Shown here one piece after another: positions 63,306 to 64,000 of a DNA stretch of 64,000 bases. The notes below the pieces were generated by a model. That model was not told the DNA's origin. It worked only from the letters and a program-made list of their open reading frames with translations, and searched no databases. A program made the translations under genes and the position numbers. Position 1 is the first letter of the stretch; each line of letters opens with the position of its first letter. The DNA comes from Dipetalonema caudispina. Taxonomy: Eukaryota > Nematoda > Chromadorea > Rhabditida > Onchocercidae. Where the stretch lies: assembly GCA_013365325.1 (NCBI GenBank), contig JABVXV010000054.1, positions 1 through 64,000 on the forward strand, written 5' to 3'.

Positions 63306-63844
63306 CTGCAATTAAAAAGATACTTAAAGTGACAAGGATTTGCACACTTTATATTTGACCAATCAATCGTGAAATAGAATTAAATCATTAGCGGTATAGC
63401 ATCGTAAATACCGCATTATTGCATATGACATGTGATTAAGCTGCACATGCAATGTGTGTATTTCTCGACTCTTGAAGAGAAGTAATCGACTGCTTTGTTT
63501 GTAGCGATAATATTTGCATATTGAGAAGTTGGAGAATGAAATAGTTTCAATGTAGAGATGATTTAAAAAAAGAAAAAGTGTTCCTCGTTAAGCTTATTAT
63601 TATCATTGTTTATGAAATAACTGTACAAATAGCATAATTAACATCTGTTAATCATTTTAAATTTACATATGGAGCATGACTGATCTTATTTTCTGTTTAT
63701 TCTAATCATCAATCGGAACAGAATGCTTGATTGATACTGTAATGAACGAAAAAGTATATTTTAATTGGATTAAAGAAATGAATATGGATGAATTGCAAAA
63801 AATAAATTATTCAAAGCCATTTGAAAATATGTTTTTTCTCTTCC

Positions 63845-63876
<32 letters not shown>

Positions 63877-64000
63877 GATGAAAACCAAAAAGAAACAAAA
63901 AAATTTGGTCAAGGACATCACCGATAATTTGGAGACGGATGATACTATAGCAATCTTTAGTACTTCGCTAAATTCGTTTAACCTACATTTTCTTCCGGCA
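63306..64000. other. right edge, probably upstream intron of the receptor gene
   Basis: The exon at 63224-63305 begins at a cis-acceptor (TAATTGCAG), so the gene continues to the right. No further exon was recognised before the window ends. A CT run passing into an AC run lies at about 63844-63878. Confidence 0.45.

Noticed and set aside
1..64000. tRNA, rRNA, SL RNA, CRISPR, transposase or Wolbachia-derived genes
   Set aside because: No TTCGANTCC-type T-loop, SL leader sequence, spaced direct-repeat array, transposase motif or bacterial-style gene-dense segment was seen on either strand by eye.

Overview
The window is AT-rich nuclear DNA from a nematode, most likely a filarial or other clade III parasite. 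Long sparse introns, TTTTCAG-type splice acceptors and nematode-specific protein families (Clc-like claudins, C-tripleX Cys/Gln-rich proteins, CPG4-like Cys-rich proteins) point that way. Almost every gene is split, so I rebuilt gene models by hand from exon reading phase, splice sites and remembered family features. No similarity search was run. No bacterial operon, CRISPR array, tRNA or rRNA was seen.

Left third (1-27.7 kb): a first exon of a Cys-loop ligand-gated channel on the minus strand (4750-5032), a small secreted-peptide ORF on the opposite strand in its likely first intron (4417-4614), and a complete six-exon claudin/Clc-like gene on the minus strand (11361-15156). The rest is non-coding with simple repeats.

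Centre (27.7-43 kb): three plus-strand genes in a row. They are a ZIP-family (SLC39A8/14-like) membrane protein that has lost most of its metal ligands, an EDEM2-like ER mannosidase, and a mitochondrial aspartyl-tRNA synthetase (DARS2-like). Spacing of about 0.8-1.0 kb and a splice-acceptor-like AG just before each start fit SL trans-splicing and possibly one operon. EDEM2 and DARS2 each contain one intron whose 3' end is not AG.

Right third (45-64 kb): a Cys-rich secreted protein with a GPI-like tail (CPG4-like, plus), an isolated minus-strand exon (49325-49580), a 660-residue Cys/Gln-rich secreted protein of the ABU/PQN C-tripleX type (plus), and a large minus-strand type I membrane protein with fibronectin-III-like, Cys-rich, Ser/Thr-rich and EGF-like segments and a short basic cytoplasmic tail (55736-63305). 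Its 5' end probably lies beyond the window.

The observations I rate highest are the ligand-less ZIP protein, the unnamed receptor and the C-tripleX protein.
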